A stretch of 13,566 bases of DNA from CAYHKY01 sp964357355 (GTDB taxonomy: Bacteria > Patescibacteriota > Microgenomatia > UBA10105). The translations under genes and the position numbers were made by a program. Every line of letters begins with the position of its first letter. The first letter of the stretch is position 1. Below are positions 12,400 to 13,566 of this stretch, piece by piece. The stretch lies in assembly GCA_964357355.1 (NCBI GenBank), contig CAYHKY010000039.1, forward strand, positions 1 through 13,566, written 5' to 3'. A model generated the notes under the pieces. That model was not told the origin of the DNA and did no database searches. It worked only from the letters and a program-made list of their open reading frames with translations.

Positions 12400-12425
12400 A
12401 TACACTCGAATTCGTGAGTATACCA
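12400..12425 (-). promoter_or_regulatory. Extended -10 element overlapping a palindrome upstream of rpsN
   Basis: On the minus strand TGGTATACT (12425-12417) matches an extended -10 (TGn plus TATACT), with no good -35. It overlaps an imperfect palindrome, ATACTCACGAATTCGAGTGTAT (12421-12400), centred on CGAATTCG, with two mismatched pairs per half. This is the arrangement of an operator over a promoter, but it could also be chance in a 54-nt AT-rich gap. Confidence 0.3.
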
Positions 12426-12440
12426 TGTTTTCTTAATTTT

Positions 12441-12995
12441 TTATCTTTTTTCTTGCCCCTCTTTTGCAAAAGGTAAACCCAAATGTGTTAAAAGCGCAAA
12501 TGCGTATTCATTGTTCCGTGCAGAAGTAACAAAAGTTATTTCCAACCCTCTCATTTTATCTATTTGACCAAAATCAATTTCCGGAAAAACCGTTTGTTCT
12601 TGCAATCCAAGGCTGTAATTACCACGACCGTCAAAACTTTCTTTAGGAATCCCCCGAAAATCACGCAGCCTGGGTAACCCAATACTCACTAACTTCTGAA
12701 AAAAATCATACATCCGCTTACCTCTAAGAGTCACTTTTACTCCCACTTTGTCTCCTGCCCTTAATTTAAATGCTGATATTGCCTGTTTGGCCCGTGTTAC
12801 TATTGGCTTCTGCCCTGTTACTACCGTTATCTGCTGACACACCTTATCAAGAACTTTGCTGTCAGACAGCGCTTCCCCCAATCCGACATTTACAACGATT
12901 TTAACAAGTTTTGGAACTGCCATTACATTTGAAATACCTAATTCCTTCTGTAGAACGGATTGTATTTCTTTTTGATATTGTTGTTGTAAATTCAT
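12441..12995 (-). CDS. rplE: 50S ribosomal protein L5
   Basis: L5 binds 5S rRNA in the central protuberance. From the ATG at 12995 it has 184 residues, the family length (about 180). It starts MNLQQQYQKEI and carries PKLVKIVVNVGLGEA (28-42), then QKPIVTRAKQAISAFKLRAG (62-81), GNYSLGLQEQTVFPEID (about 125-141) and MRGLEITFVTSARNNEYAFA. The frame stays open a further 55 codons into rplX, but that part has no homology. The ATG follows the rplX stop by 1 nt. No SD is seen. Confidence 0.96.
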   Translation of the reverse strand: MNLQQQYQKEIQSVLQKELGISNVMAVPKLVKIVVNVGLGEALSDSKVLDKVCQQITVVTGQKPIVTRAKQAISAFKLRAGDKVGVKVTLRGKRMYDFFQKLVSIGLPRLRDFRGIPKESFDGRGNYSLGLQEQTVFPEIDFGQIDKMRGLEITFVTSARNNEYAFALLTHLGLPFAKEGQEKR

Positions 12996-12996
12996 A

Positions 12997-13305
12997 TTAA
13001 ATATTAGTGCCGCATTTTTTACAAATTCTGTGTTTTTCTGACTTGGCAACGATAAATCCAACTCGAGTCGGTTTCTTACATTTCGGACATATAAGAGTAA
13101 CGTTTCCGAGAGGTATTGGACGAGGAAAATCAACAATGCCACCCGTCTGTTTTTCATCACGCCGCTTCATGTGACGTTTGTATAAATTCAATCCCGGTAC
13201 CAATACCGTACTCTCTTTTTTTATTACCTGTTCAACTTTGCCTATTTTTCCTTTGTCTTTACCGATGGTAATGATAATTTCGTCACCTTTTTTTAGTTTC
13301 ACCAT
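12997..13305 (-). CDS. rplX: 50S ribosomal protein L24
   Basis: L24 is an early assembly protein of the large subunit. The 102-residue protein begins MVKLKKGDEIIITIGKDKGK, the KOW motif, and has GLNLYKRHMK (38-47). C73-P-K-C76 and C95-K-K-C98 form a four-cysteine set of the type seen in many bacterial L24 proteins. GGAGG lies 4 nt before the ATG, the strongest nearby SD in the cluster. It overlaps the end of rplN by 7 nt and is followed by rplE after 1 nt. Confidence 0.97.
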   Translation of the reverse strand: MVKLKKGDEIIITIGKDKGKIGKVEQVIKKESTVLVPGLNLYKRHMKRRDEKQTGGIVDFPRPIPLGNVTLICPKCKKPTRVGFIVAKSEKHRICKKCGTNI

Positions 13306-13566
13306 ACTTCCTCCGCCATGCTTAATATTTTACTAAAACCTAACTCTTTAAGTTCCCGGGCAATCGGACCGAAAATGCGCGTTCCAATGGGATTTTTATC
13401 TTTTGGAGTGTCAATAATAACCGCTGCGTTATCATCAAATCTGATAAATGATCCGTCTTTTCTGTTTTTTTCTTTGCGCGTTCTTACTATCACGGCTTTA
13501 ACCAACTCATGTTGTTTCACAGTTCCATCCGGATCTGCCTTTTTTACCACTGCATTTACAATATCT
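13299..13566 (-). CDS. rplN: 50S ribosomal protein L14, N-terminus cut by window edge
   Basis: L14 is a universal large-subunit protein at the subunit interface. The frame runs through the right edge: just before an internal GTG (13550) the translation reads DIVNAV, then VKKADPDGTVKQHE, in register with the family. The visible part covers about 88 residues, so roughly the first third is missing. LVKAVIVRTRKEK, the FDDNAAVIID strand, KNPIGTRIFGPIARELKE and the end FSKILSMAEEVW are family landmarks. The GTG is an internal codon and not the start. Expected upstream neighbours are rpsQ and rpmC. Confidence 0.96.
   Translation of the reverse strand, partial: DIVNAVVKKADPDGTVKQHELVKAVIVRTRKEKNRKDGSFIRFDDNAAVIIDTPKDKNPIGTRIFGPIARELKELGFSKILSMAEEVW

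Noticed and set aside
12996..13160. Longer rplE start at 13160
   Set aside because: The extra 55 codons overlap rplX in another frame and have no L5 homology; ATG 12995 gives the normal family length.
1..13566. CRISPR array, insertion sequence, toxin-antitoxin or defence genes
   Set aside because: No regularly spaced repeats, transposase, terminal inverted repeats or recognisable defence proteins are visible; the DUF2130 nuclease-like reading alone does not make a defence system.

Overview
The window holds the 3' two thirds of a bacterial spc/alpha ribosomal-protein cluster on the minus strand (2408-13566) and, to its left, a small accessory segment (1-2402) with a tRNA-Pro, a proline-rich protein of unknown function, a DUF2130 protein and a small membrane protein. 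The organism looks like a Candidate Phyla Radiation bacterium (Patescibacteria), plausibly of the Microgenomates side. The sequence grounds are: no rpmD (L30), since rpsE and rplO overlap by 4 nt; very tight packing with repeated ATGA stop/start overlaps; a short LID-less adenylate kinase; an extra P-loop kinase between adk and map; AT-leaning sequence; and few Shine-Dalgarno (SD) sites. TGA is used as a stop several times (DUF2130, secY, infA), so the code is standard and the TGA=Gly lineages are excluded. The phylum is an inference.

Left segment. A complete tRNA-Pro(GGG) occupies 1-73. A hairpin (114-132) separates it from a convergent minus-strand gene for a protein that is 29% proline and carries three CX7-9C repeats. 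Two well-formed divergent promoters (745-773 minus, 795-823 plus) sit back to back. The plus promoter places transcription start at or within 3 nt of the DUF2130 ATG, so that mRNA should be leaderless. The DUF2130 protein (coiled coil plus a PD-(D/E)XK-like core) is followed 7 nt later by a two-helix membrane protein, which ends 5 nt from the convergent rpsI.

Right segment, in the direction of transcription: rplN (cut by the window edge), rplX, rplE, rpsN, rpsH, rplF, rplR, rpsE, rplO, secY, adk, UPF0200-like kinase, map, infA, rpmJ, rpsM, rpsK, rpsD, rpoA, rplQ, rplM, rpsI. These genes supply core subunit proteins, the SecY translocon channel, NMP kinase, N-terminal Met removal, IF-1 and the RNA polymerase alpha subunit. 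rpmJ (6325-6438) is only 37 codons.

No new defence or mobile system is visible. The most interesting signals are in RNA control regions. The rpoA leader has a full SD 59 nt from the AUG, with a perfect 7-bp inverted repeat that would fold it to an effective 8 nt. A near-consensus promoter plus hairpin precedes infA at the spc/alpha junction. Interleaved inverted repeats sit directly upstream of rpsM, where E. coli has its S4-binding pseudoknot. No gene-free stretch exceeds 300 bases; the longest is 616-832, which holds the two promoters.
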